This document shows, piece after piece, positions 7,627 to 15,998 of a DNA stretch of 64,000 nt (within the stretch, counting starts at the first letter, position 1; every line of letters starts with the position of its first letter). The notes below the pieces were generated by a model. The model was not told the DNA's origin. It worked only from the letters and a program-made list of their open reading frames with translations, and did not search any database. The stretch comes from Dactylosporangium siamense (GTDB lineage Bacteria; Actinomycetota; Actinomycetes; Mycobacteriales; Micromonosporaceae): the NCBI RefSeq assembly GCF_016862795.1, contig NZ_BONQ01000017.1, forward strand, positions 62,001-126,000. The letters run 5' to 3'. A program made the position numbers and the translations under genes.

Positions 7627-10600
7627 CGACGCCCTCTCGTGGTGAGTTCTTCGAAGCGGGGGTGGTCGCCGCCGGTGGTCCTGGCCCAGGCCACCGTGAA
7701 CAGCGCCGGCGCGGGTGCGACGGGGATGACGGCGCCGAGGCCCGTCACGTTGTCGCCCTCGCGGATGAACAGTGGCAGCTTCCACAGCTCGAACGGCAGG
7801 TTGGGGCTGGACAGCGCGACCCAGCCGCCGGGCAGGAACAGGCTCCGCCCGGCCCGGGCCCGCTTGGCCTCCACGACCAGGTCGGTGGCCGCGAGCTCGG
7901 CGCGGGCCTTCTTCAGCCGGGCCGGCTTCCAGCCCGTCCAGGCCGCGACGTTGCGGTCGGTCGGGTCGGGCAGGGCGAGCAGCTGCAGGTAGAGCGTGGC
8001 CGCGTCGGCGCCGAGCCCGTGCTTCGCGGCGACCTCGGCGACCAGGTCCGGTGCGGAGCGGGACGGGTCGTGGTCCTCGTCGGCGCCCTCCGTGGAGGCC
8101 GCCGCCTCCACCCAGGCGTCGAGCTGGCCGTTGAGGATCGCGCGCATCGCGACGAGGAAGCGCGGCGAGCTGTCCAGCGCGGTGAGCAGGGCGGCCAGCC
8201 GCGGGTCGTCGGGCCCCGCCAGCAGGGCCGGGCGGACCATGACGCTGGGCCAGTGGCGGTCGTAGACGATCTTGTACACGCCGGCGTCCTGGGTCGTGCC
8301 GTCGACGGTGACCGGCAGGCCGATCTTGGCGATGAACTCGGTCAGGTTCTCCTCGTAGAGGGTGCCGATCTGGAGCTCGAGCTGCGGGTCGGCCAGCCGC
8401 TGCCGGACCAGGTCCAGCACCCGCGGCAGGCTGACGCGGGCCGGGTGTCCGGCGGGGAGGCGCCGCACCAGCCAGGGGATGCTGCGGGTGACGGCCCTGA
8501 GCAGGTCGGGGATGCCGATGCCCGGGACGGCGCCGTGCAGCCAGCGGCACGTCTCGGGGTTGGCCAGGCCGTGCAGGAACGCCGAGGCCTGCAGGCCCGA
8601 CGTGATCCCGGCCTTGCGCACCTCGACGACCAGGTCGTCGGCCAGCGGGGTCCGCACCCCGTAACGCTGCACGTGCCAGGCCGCGGCCCGCTCGACGTCC
8701 GGCCCGCCGGCCCACAGGCCCGCCGGGTCGTTGGGCAGCAGCGCCGCGCCGAGAGCGCTGCGCTCCGAGCGTTGCAGCGAGTCACGGTCGCTGAGCGCGC
8801 CCTCGAGCGCCGCCTCGGTGAGGACCTCGCCGAGGTGCCAGCCGTCCGGCCGGCGCTCCTCCCAGTCCTTGAGCGTGACCGGGTCGGCGAGCAGCACCGT
8901 CGCGTCGGCGAGGGTGATGCCGGCCGCCGCGGACAGCGCCGGGACCAGCTCCGGGCGCCACGGCAGCGGGCCCCCCTGCAGCGCCGCCACGACGAACGCG
9001 GCGAGCCGGTCGCTGTCCCAGCCGCCCGGGTCCAGCACGGTGTGCCGGGTGATGGCGTGGCCGGCGACCGCGCCGAACGCGCCGTCGGGGGCGTATTCGA
9101 TCGCCTTGACCTCACCGTCGGAGTGGTCGACGCGCAGCACGACGAGCCGCCGCTCCCCGGCGCTGATCACGTCGCCGGGTGCCGGCAGCGCGGTCAGGTC
9201 GTCGGCCTGCAGCCAGAGCCGCCGCAGCCGGCCGCCGGGCGCGAGCAGCCCCGAGCTGGCGATGATCTCGAGCAGGCCGAGCAGGTGCGCGTGGTGCTGG
9301 GCCGAGATCAGCGGCGACACGGTGCGGTAGATCACGGCGGGCAGCGCCCCGACCACGTCGAACCAGTCGGGGTCGGCGCGGCCGGCGAGCGGCGCGATCG
9401 GGCGCTCGGGCTCCCGGCCGAGCAGCGCCGCGCCGACGTGGATGAAGAGGTTGGCCCCGACGTGGCTGTAGTCGTAGCAGCCCGGGATGAGCCCGGACAG
9501 CGCCGCGTTGAGGATGCGGTCGGCGGGCAGGTGGGCGTCCGGGTCGACCTGCACGGGCTCGGCCGCCATGGCCGCGGTCGCGGTGGTCAGCTCGACCAGC
9601 CGGGCCGTGGAGCGGGCCGCCTGCTTGACGATCCCGGCGATCCCGGCGACGAGCGGCGCGGCGCTCACCTCGGGGAACGCCTCGGCGACGAGCTTGCGCG
9701 CGGTGTCGCCGTCGATCTTGGCGTCCGGGCCGACGAGGTCGACGACGGCGGCGAGCAGCCGCGCCGTCTGCTCGTCGGTGACGGCCCGCAGCGCCGCCGA
9801 ACCGGCCTCGTCGCGGACCCGCAGGTAGTGCCAGTAGCTCGCCGGGGGCAGCATGCGGGTGCCCTCGCGGAACGGGTCCTTCTTCAGGTTGGTGCGGAGC
9901 ACGGCGATCTGCGTGCCGTCCTCGGCGCACAGGACGATCTTGTTGTCCCGCCACGCGTCCTGGAACACCATGCCGTAGACGGCGTCGGCGCCGGGGAACC
10001 GGACCGCGCCGACCAGCTGCCCGTGTCCGCGGCCGCGCAGCTCGAACTTCTCCGGCATCGTGAACGTGCGGCCGTCCACGCCGGTGCCGGTCTCCGTGCC
10101 GCCCTCCGTCGTGCGGACCCGCCAGCCGACGAGGCCGTCGCGGTGCCCGAGCGGGCTGGTCGCGGCCTGCGGCGGGGCCGGCAGCAGCTGGGAGCTGCCC
10201 ACCACGAGGGTCTGCCCGTCGACGGCGTCGGCCTCGAAGAACGCCGGCAGCGACGGCCGGCCGAGCACGCCGGTGGCCACGTCGTATTCGTGCCAGCGCC
10301 ACGCCTCGTCGGCCCCGGTCTGCGCCAGGGTCCAGTAGTGCTGGCCGTCGCTGCTGACCCGGGCCCGCTCGTGGGAGGAGCGGTCGCCGGCGTGCAGCGG
10401 CCGGCCGCCGGTGGTGCGCCCGCCGCCCGGCAGGGCGACCGACGTGTGGGCGTTGACGCCGAACGCCTCGTCGGGGGTGGTGAACACGTCGTCCGCGGTG
10501 CCGCTCCAGTAACCGGCGCGCTCCTCGCCGACGTCCCAGCTGACCAGCAGCTGGCCGTCGACGTAGCGCAGCACCGTGCTCCAGTCGTAGTGCCGCTGGC

Positions 10601-12419
10601 CGGTGGGGATGCGCAGGGTGTGCTCCAGCTCCACCTCGTCGGCGCCGACGACCGCGACCAGGTCACCGGCGCGGACGACCAGCTGCGGCCACTGCCGCTG
10701 CAGGCGGACCTTCGCGTCGTAGGTGTCGTCGTCGGACTCGATGTCGGCGTCGCCGACGAGGGACTCGACCGCGGCCTCCAGGGCCGGCCAGCCGTATTCG
10801 TCGAAGACGCCGGCGCGCAGCGTGGCGGCGAGGGACGGGCCGAGGTCGTGCCCGGTGATGCGGCGCACCGCCTCCGGGTTGACCGCGAGGCCCTCCGGGC
10901 AGGCGATGAGCGCGAGCCGGCCGAGCTGGTCGTCGATGCCGGGCAGGCCCTGCTGGATCACGCTGTCGGCGAGCTGGTCGACCCACCAGTGCAGCGCCGT
11001 GCGCAGGCCCGGCACGGCGACGACCGCGGCCACGTCCTCCGGCGACACCTTGGTGCTGCGCCAGCCGGGACGCAGGTGGTCCTCGACGCTGTCCGCGATC
11101 CGCGGCAGCAGCCGCGGGTGCGCCACGACGTGGACGAGGTCGCGGCGGCCCGGCTTGTCGTCCTTGAGCCACTGCTCGACGCCGCAGCTGGCGTCGGTGG
11201 CGACCTCGCCCAGGGGGATCTCGAGCTCGAGGCACAGGTCGACGACGTCGAGGTCCAGGTAGCCCCGGGAGGGGCACAGGTCGACCGGCGCGCCGTCGTC
11301 CTTGAGCCGCTGCGCCATCCGGGTCACCAGCGCGGACTGCGCCGCCAGCCGCGTCCGGCGCCAGCCGGAGCGGTGCCGGTCGAGCCGGGTCAGCCAGCCG
11401 GCGGGCCCGTCGGGCGACTCGGCCTCGGCCGGCACGGCACCGGCCGGCCCGGTCAGCGCCGCGGTCGCGCCGGACTCGTCGAGGATCTCCAGCCAGGTCT
11501 CGTCGGGGCAGTTGCCCGGGAACATGGTCAGCAGCTGGCCGCGGACCGCGGGGTCCTGCCGGGCGACGGAGACCAGCACGGCGCGGTAGGCGGTCCAGAA
11601 CCCGCCGGGCGCCCGGACGATCGACGTGGCGGTGAGCAGGACCCGCAGCAGCGCCTCCTCCTCGTCCTGGCCGAGCTTCGCCGCCTTCGCCAGCCGGCGC
11701 AGGTCGGTGTGCATCGACGCATACGGGGGCATCCCGCCGAGGGTCCGCTCCACGCACAGCCGGCGGAACCGCTCATACGCCGTCGCCGCGTCGGCGCGGG
11801 CGGCGAGGTCGCGAGCATACGCCGACAGCGCCTTGGCGGTCAGCGCGCCGGCGAGCGCGAACTCCAGGAAGACCGTGTGCTGCCGGTCCTCGTCGATCTT
11901 CAACGCGAACGCCCGCTCGGCGTCGCGGGCCTTGCCGAACATCGACGCCGCATAGGTCGGGCTGTCCGCGGCGAGGAACGCCCGGGCGGCCTCCTCGTAG
12001 AACGTCGGCAGGAAGTGCGGCACGGAACGCGCCAGGCGCTCACCGAGCTCGACGAACCCGTCGCGGGCCGGGCCGATCCGCGACTTGGCGATCCGCACGA
12101 GCCGCTCGATGTCCTTGACGAGCGCGAGGGCGTGGTGGCCGTTGGCCGGGTCGTGCACGAGCGCCCATGCCGGGAACCCCAGCGCCTGCTGCCGCACGAC
12201 GCCGACCTCGGTGACGGCCTCGGGGGCCGCGAACCCGAGGAACTCCATGGTGAGGTCCTCGGCCGGGCCGAGGGTGCCGGGCACCAGCCGCACCACGGTG
12301 CGCTCGCCGAGGACGGGGTGCCGGTAGGCCCGGGTGGTCAGCGTGTCGATGGTGTCCTGGGCCACGCCCGCACCGCTCGGCAGCACCGCGCCGGCGTCCA
12401 GCAGAGCATCCGCGGTCAT
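7623..12419 (-). CDS. 1598-aa protein of unknown function in the MoxR-vWA operon
   Basis: A very large cytoplasmic-looking protein with no signal peptide, no transmembrane segment and no ATPase motif that I can see. The N-terminal third is rich in helix-forming stretches; the middle carries Trp/Gly-rich beta segments of the kind HYDWSTVLRYVDGQLLVSWD, suggestive of repeat or propeller-like structure. It sits between the DUF4132 gene (ATGA overlap at 12416-12419) and moxR (ATGA overlap at 7623-7626), so all are probably made in fixed proportion. By position it could correspond to the large N-terminal part of E. coli YehI/MolR, with the DUF4132 part encoded by the neighbour, but I see no WGR domain. 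This is a hypothesis. Confidence 0.7.
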   Translation of the reverse strand: MTADALLDAGAVLPSGAGVAQDTIDTLTTRAYRHPVLGERTVVRLVPGTLGPAEDLTMEFLGFAAPEAVTEVGVVRQQALGFPAWALVHDPANGHHALALVKDIERLVRIAKSRIGPARDGFVELGERLARSVPHFLPTFYEEAARAFLAADSPTYAASMFGKARDAERAFALKIDEDRQHTVFLEFALAGALTAKALSAYARDLAARADAATAYERFRRLCVERTLGGMPPYASMHTDLRRLAKAAKLGQDEEEALLRVLLTATSIVRAPGGFWTAYRAVLVSVARQDPAVRGQLLTMFPGNCPDETWLEILDESGATAALTGPAGAVPAEAESPDGPAGWLTRLDRHRSGWRRTRLAAQSALVTRMAQRLKDDGAPVDLCPSRGYLDLDVVDLCLELEIPLGEVATDASCGVEQWLKDDKPGRRDLVHVVAHPRLLPRIADSVEDHLRPGWRSTKVSPEDVAAVVAVPGLRTALHWWVDQLADSVIQQGLPGIDDQLGRLALIACPEGLAVNPEAVRRITGHDLGPSLAATLRAGVFDEYGWPALEAAVESLVGDADIESDDDTYDAKVRLQRQWPQLVVRAGDLVAVVGADEVELEHTLRIPTGQRHYDWSTVLRYVDGQLLVSWDVGEERAGYWSGTADDVFTTPDEAFGVNAHTSVALPGGGRTTGGRPLHAGDRSSHERARVSSDGQHYWTLAQTGADEAWRWHEYDVATGVLGRPSLPAFFEADAVDGQTLVVGSSQLLPAPPQAATSPLGHRDGLVGWRVRTTEGGTETGTGVDGRTFTMPEKFELRGRGHGQLVGAVRFPGADAVYGMVFQDAWRDNKIVLCAEDGTQIAVLRTNLKKDPFREGTRMLPPASYWHYLRVRDEAGSAALRAVTDEQTARLLAAVVDLVGPDAKIDGDTARKLVAEAFPEVSAAPLVAGIAGIVKQAARSTARLVELTTATAAMAAEPVQVDPDAHLPADRILNAALSGLIPGCYDYSHVGANLFIHVGAALLGREPERPIAPLAGRADPDWFDVVGALPAVIYRTVSPLISAQHHAHLLGLLEIIASSGLLAPGGRLRRLWLQADDLTALPAPGDVISAGERRLVVLRVDHSDGEVKAIEYAPDGAFGAVAGHAITRHTVLDPGGWDSDRLAAFVVAALQGGPLPWRPELVPALSAAAGITLADATVLLADPVTLKDWEERRPDGWHLGEVLTEAALEGALSDRDSLQRSERSALGAALLPNDPAGLWAGGPDVERAAAWHVQRYGVRTPLADDLVVEVRKAGITSGLQASAFLHGLANPETCRWLHGAVPGIGIPDLLRAVTRSIPWLVRRLPAGHPARVSLPRVLDLVRQRLADPQLELQIGTLYEENLTEFIAKIGLPVTVDGTTQDAGVYKIVYDRHWPSVMVRPALLAGPDDPRLAALLTALDSSPRFLVAMRAILNGQLDAWVEAAASTEGADEDHDPSRSAPDLVAEVAAKHGLGADAATLYLQLLALPDPTDRNVAAWTGWKPARLKKARAELAATDLVVEAKRARAGRSLFLPGGWVALSSPNLPFELWKLPLFIREGDNVTGLGAVIPVAPAPALFTVAWARTTGGDHPRFEELTTRGRR

Positions 12420-13300
12420 TCCTGCTCCTCCTTGCTCTCCTCGACGACCCGGCCCGCGTAGAGCGCGGCGGCCATGCGCATGCCTTCGGACCAGGCGACC
12501 GGCCCGACCTCGCCGAGCGGCACCGACGTGCCGTCCTCGCGGACGAACACCAGGTCGCCGGTCTCGGTCTCGTAGTAGGGGTCGTCGGAACCGACCCAGC
12601 TGCGGGCCTCCACGGTGCGGCCGCCCTCGAAGACGCGGCAGATCGCGGAGCCGCCCTTCACCGGATAGCCCAGCGACGAGGACCGCGCGGTCAGGTGCCG
12701 CAGCTCGGCGAACTTGCCGCCGGCATAGTCGGCGACGCGGGTCGCGGTCGGCTCGATGTCGGCGCCGCGGGTCCAGGTCTGGCGGAACAGCTGGTCGACG
12801 GACTGCTTCACGCCCAGGTCGGCGGCGAACTCCCGCAGGTCGTCGAGGTCGGCCAGCTGCACCGGGTGCGGGATCGCGACGCGCGTCGCGGGCAGGCGGA
12901 CCGTCTCACCGTCGAGGTTGACGATGCCGATCGTGCCGCCGCCGTCACCGGAGGCGTCCCGCAGGAACCCGACCTCCTCGGGGTCCCACCGGCCGTCGTC
13001 GTCGAGGACGGCGACGACCAGGTCGGTCAGCGCGGCCCGCCACACCTCGTCGGCCCAGACCCGGGCGAGGACCTCGGCGGGCACAGGCAGTGACCGGACC
13101 ATCCACCGGTCGACCTGCTCGCGCACCTGCGCCTCGTGCCGGCCCAGCCACTCCTGCAGCTGCTTGAGCCCGAACACCACCGCGTCGTCCTTCAACGCCG
13201 GCGGCACGGACTTGAGCAGCTTGCCCTTGGCATTGCGGCACGCTATGCGCCCCTCGGAAAGAGTGACCTCATAGCCACCGCCGGCGGTCAGCCACGTCAT
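12416..13300 (-). CDS. DUF4132 domain protein, first gene of the MoxR-vWA operon
   Basis: A 294-aa protein. The segment AIPHPVQLADLDDL (about residue 142) and the following KQSVDQLFRQTW resemble the characteristic HP..L...QPF.QLFR pattern of DUF4132, the C-terminal domain of E. coli MolR/YehI. Its function is unknown. The ATG at 13300 has a good upstream GGGA Shine-Dalgarno element and is the most upstream gene in the leftward operon. It is divergent from the gene at 13412, with about 110 bp between them. Its stop overlaps the next start as ATGA. Confidence 0.7.
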   Translation of the reverse strand: MTWLTAGGGYEVTLSEGRIACRNAKGKLLKSVPPALKDDAVVFGLKQLQEWLGRHEAQVREQVDRWMVRSLPVPAEVLARVWADEVWRAALTDLVVAVLDDDGRWDPEEVGFLRDASGDGGGTIGIVNLDGETVRLPATRVAIPHPVQLADLDDLREFAADLGVKQSVDQLFRQTWTRGADIEPTATRVADYAGGKFAELRHLTARSSSLGYPVKGGSAICRVFEGGRTVEARSWVGSDDPYYETETGDLVFVREDGTSVPLGEVGPVAWSEGMRMAAALYAGRVVEESKEEQE

Positions 13301-13316
13301 GCGATCCCTGCCTCAT

Positions 13317-13342
13317 CGGGGGTCGGACTTCCTTGACCCCCG
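13317..13342. promoter_or_regulatory. Inverted repeat in the divergent promoter region
   Basis: Arms CGGGGGTC (13317-13324) and GACCCCCG (13335-13342) form an 8-bp perfect inverted repeat around a 10-nt loop, 17 bp upstream of the DUF4132 start codon. This could be an operator or a 5' UTR hairpin controlling the five-gene operon. Confidence 0.4.
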
Positions 13343-13411
13343 GCACGTTAGTCACCGGGTGCGACATTTTTTGCATGCGCCAGGTCCGCGATGACCGGGA
13401 CGTCCGGATAG

Positions 13412-14518
13412 ATGGGGGAAACATCCATCAGCCGTTACCGTGTCGGCATGGCCACCGTCGAGCTGCTCGCCACCGAGGAGGGCGACCGTCGCAGGACCCT
13501 GCTGCTGCAGTTCTGGGACTCGACGTCGGACCTCTTCGGGTTTCGCTTCGCCGAGGTGTACGACGAACGCGGCGGCGGCCGGCACACCTTCGAGGTCGAC
13601 ACCGGCCGCCGCGCCATCGCCCTGCTGGCGAAGTCCACCGTGGACAGCGAGCGGAAGGTCGTCGAGGTGTTCCGGCAGCGGATCGCGGCCGGCGAGCTGG
13701 GCCCGCACCTGCCGCCCGGCGGCAACCGCGACCTCGTCGAGCGCTGGATCCTCGACGCCGGCCTGCCCCGCAAGGTCGGCGGCCGCGAGCGCGTCCACGA
13801 GGTCCTGCGCGCCGGTGACCGGCACCTCACCCTGCGGTTCTGGGTCGGCCCGCGCCCGCAGACCTTCTGTTTCGAGGAGGAGCGCCGCACCGGTGGACAC
13901 CGCGACCCGGCCAACGTGGACGCCGTGTCCGCACCGATGGGCGACCTGGAGCGATTGGTGGCACATCTGGAGGGCCGCTACGGGAAGGCCGGCCGGCCAA
14001 GGATGGACGATCGCCTCGCCGCCTGCTTCGCGGCCGCCGTCGAGGCCGGCGACCTGCCCCCCGAAGGAGCCCGCGACGTCGCGGCCGCCTGGTTCGCGGC
14101 CGCCGGCACGGCGGCCAGGCAGACCGGGCTGGCCCACACCGAACGCCTGCTGCGGGTGCACCGCGCCGACACCGACTGCGTCTTCACCCTGACGCTCACC
14201 ACCGACCCGCAGGAGGGCACGATCACCTTCCGCGAGCAGTACGAGTACCTGCCCCGCCCCGGCGACCCCGGGAGGGAGTACGCGTATGGCGTGCGCACCC
14301 CGTACACCTCGATCCGCCGCCTCAACGAGGTGCTCGGCGCGGCCCCGGGCGGCGGTGAGGAGGCCCGCCTGGCACAGTGTTTCCGGGACCTGATCGCCGC
14401 CGGCAGGATCGGCGACGGGCGGCCGCTGCGGCAGGCCCGGGACCGGGTCCGGGAGCTGTTCGCCGAGGCGGGGGTGCCCGCCGAGGAGACGAACTGGAAC
14501 TGGATGAACAGCGACTAG
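13412..14518 (+). CDS. Unknown protein made of three tandem copies of one domain
   Basis: A 368-aa protein of no family I recognise, but an internal triplication is clear. Each copy of about 110-125 residues has a beta hairpin (RRRTLLLQFW..FGFRFAEVYDE; RHLTLRFW..TFCFEEERR; CVFTLTLTT..TITFREQYEY), then a helix with a Leu-rich core, then a helix ending in IAAGELG, VEAGDLP or IAAGRIG, then a final helix. Copies span about residues 15-122, 123-235 and 236-365. No signal peptide or membrane segment is present. The start is uncertain: ATG 13412 or ATG 13448 (MATVELL); neither has a strong ribosome site. It is transcribed away from the MoxR-vWA operon and could share its promoter region. Confidence 0.75.
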   Translation: MGETSISRYRVGMATVELLATEEGDRRRTLLLQFWDSTSDLFGFRFAEVYDERGGGRHTFEVDTGRRAIALLAKSTVDSERKVVEVFRQRIAAGELGPHLPPGGNRDLVERWILDAGLPRKVGGRERVHEVLRAGDRHLTLRFWVGPRPQTFCFEEERRTGGHRDPANVDAVSAPMGDLERLVAHLEGRYGKAGRPRMDDRLAACFAAAVEAGDLPPEGARDVAAAWFAAAGTAARQTGLAHTERLLRVHRADTDCVFTLTLTTDPQEGTITFREQYEYLPRPGDPGREYAYGVRTPYTSIRRLNEVLGAAPGGGEEARLAQCFRDLIAAGRIGDGRPLRQARDRVRELFAEAGVPAEETNWNWMNSD

Positions 14519-14543
14519 GATTGTCCCGGGACAGCTGAACGCG

Positions 14544-14619
14544 GTTCTGTCAACTCCTGACAGATGCCCTCGCCGCATACCGGTTTGGGGCGATAGTTTC
14601 GGTAAGTCCTTGACAGAAC
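14544..14619. promoter_or_regulatory. Putative ROK-repressor operators upstream of the ROK gene
   Basis: CTGTCA-N5-TGACAG forms a palindrome at 14547-14563. A 10-bp half, GTTCTGTCAA (14544-14553), is repeated inverted as TTGACAGAAC (14610-14619), 26 bp before the ROK start. Three TGACAG half-sites in about 75 bp suggest autoregulation. Confidence 0.5.
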
Positions 14620-14644
14620 ACGCCCGTCCCGTGAGGATCGCGCC

Positions 14645-15853
14645 GTGGCGGCCCAGCGCATCGATCCTCACACCCTCTGGCACCCCGAGACCGGTGGTGC
14701 GGGCCGGCGGGTGGCCGAGACGCTGCGCCTGTACGGCCCGCGCACCCGCGCCGAGCTCGTGCACCTCAGCGGTCTGTCCCGCCCGACCGTGTCCTCGGCC
14801 CTCGCCGACCTCGGCGGCGCCGACCTCGTGAGCGAGCAGGTGGGCGCCGCCGCCAAGCCGGTCGGCGGCCGCCCGGCGTCCGTGGTGCGGCTGACCCGGC
14901 GGGCCGGGATCGCGGTCGGCGTCGACGTCGGCCGCCGGCACGTGCGGGTCGCGCTCGCCGACCTCGGCCACGCCGTGCTGACCGAGCGGCAGTCCCGCAC
15001 CGACTTCGACATCGACGACCGGCCACGTGAGGCCCTGGACCTCGGCACCACCCTCGTCGACGCCGCGCTGCACGGCATCGGCGCCACCCGCGCCGACGTC
15101 GTCGGCGTCGGGCTCGGGGTGCCGGCGCCGATCACCCGGGACTGGCGCATAGGGTCACCGGGGATGCTGCCCGGCTGGGCGGACGTGCTGCCGGCCGACG
15201 AGCTCACCGCCCGGCTGTCGCTGCCCGTCCGGGTCGACAACGACGCCAACCTGGCCGCCCTCGGCGAATACGTGTGGGGCGCCGGCCGGGGCTGCGCCGA
15301 CCTGGTCTACGTCAAGCTCGCCACCGGCATCGGCGCCGGGATCGTCCTGGACGGCCGGCTCTACCGGGGTGCCGCCGGCACCGCGGGCGAGCTCGGCCAC
15401 GTGACCCTCGACGCCCGCGGCCCGGTCTGCCGGTGCGGCAACCGCGGCTGCGTCGAGCTGTCCGTGGGCGGGCGGGCCCTGCTCAGCCACGCGCGGCTGT
15501 CCCATCCCGACCTCACCGACCTGGCCGGGCTGATCACGCTCGCGCAGGCCGGCGACCCCGGCTGCCGGCGGCTCCTTGCGGACGCCGGCACCCAGCTCGG
15601 CTACGCGCTCGGCAACCTCGTCAACCTGATCAACCCGCAGCGGGTCCTGCTCGGCGACGAGCTCGGCGCGGCGACGGACATCCTGCGCGAGCCGTTGCAG
15701 CGGGGCCTCGCCGAGACGGCGTTCACCGCCGCGGCGGCGTCGGTCGAGGTCGTGCAGAGCGCCCTGTCGCTGCGGGCCGCCGCCCTCGGCGGGGTTGCCC
15801 TCGCCCTGGGCGTCGACACCGTCCCGTTCGCGGCAGCATCACCAACACTGTGA
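14645..15853 (+). CDS. ROK-family transcriptional repressor
   Basis: A 402-aa protein. An N-terminal winged helix (about residues 18-75, RAELVHLSGLSRPTVSSAL) is followed by a ROK sugar-kinase-like domain beginning at AVGVDVGRRHVRVALADL. The zinc-binding CxCGxxGC motif of ROK proteins is present as CRCGNRGC (about residues 262-269), and RVDNDANLAALGE carries the expected catalytic-type Asp. ROK repressors bind a sugar or sugar phosphate and release operator DNA. The start is GTG 14645, with a GAGG element just upstream. The next gene downstream is a sugar exporter, the likely target. Confidence 0.9.
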   Translation: MAAQRIDPHTLWHPETGGAGRRVAETLRLYGPRTRAELVHLSGLSRPTVSSALADLGGADLVSEQVGAAAKPVGGRPASVVRLTRRAGIAVGVDVGRRHVRVALADLGHAVLTERQSRTDFDIDDRPREALDLGTTLVDAALHGIGATRADVVGVGLGVPAPITRDWRIGSPGMLPGWADVLPADELTARLSLPVRVDNDANLAALGEYVWGAGRGCADLVYVKLATGIGAGIVLDGRLYRGAAGTAGELGHVTLDARGPVCRCGNRGCVELSVGGRALLSHARLSHPDLTDLAGLITLAQAGDPGCRRLLADAGTQLGYALGNLVNLINPQRVLLGDELGAATDILREPLQRGLAETAFTAAAASVEVVQSALSLRAAALGGVALALGVDTVPFAAASPTL

Positions 15854-15933
15854 ACGAAGCCGGCCGGCACTGTCACGGTGAACGAAGCCAGCCGGCGCTG
15901 TCACGGTGAACGAGGCGAGCCGGCACTGTGACG
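15850..15933. repeat. Three 28-bp tandem repeats between the ROK and exporter genes
   Basis: Units at 15850-15877, 15878-15905 and 15906-15933 each start GTGAACGA and end CACTGTCACG or a close variant, with a GCCGGC-type palindromic centre. The first unit includes the ROK stop codon. They lie 50-135 bp before the exporter start, so they could be operator repeats or a transcription-attenuating structure. Confidence 0.75.
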
Positions 15934-15982
15934 AACGACAAATAATCCCGCCGCGGCATCGTCTTTAGCGGTAATGTGACGG

Positions 15983-15998
15983 CTCGTGGTAACGAGCG
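15983..15998. promoter_or_regulatory. Palindrome across the exporter start codon
   Basis: GCTCGT-GGTA-ACGAGC is a perfect 6-bp inverted repeat covering the GTG start at 15986. It could hold the start codon in a small hairpin or be an operator. Confidence 0.35.

Noticed and set aside
6439-8715. Longer 758-aa version of the MoxR protein
   Set aside because: The extra N-terminus is Arg/Pro-rich out-of-frame reading of the 1598-aa gene; the ATGA start at 7626 gives the normal family length.
7524-12461. A 1645-codon open frame on the plus strand opposite the 1598-aa gene
   Set aside because: High GC leaves antisense frames open. The peptide is Arg/Gly/Pro-rich with no domain logic, whereas the minus-strand frame has balanced composition and coupled starts.
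15850-15933. Possible CRISPR array
   Set aside because: Contiguous 28-bp units with no spacers and no cas genes.
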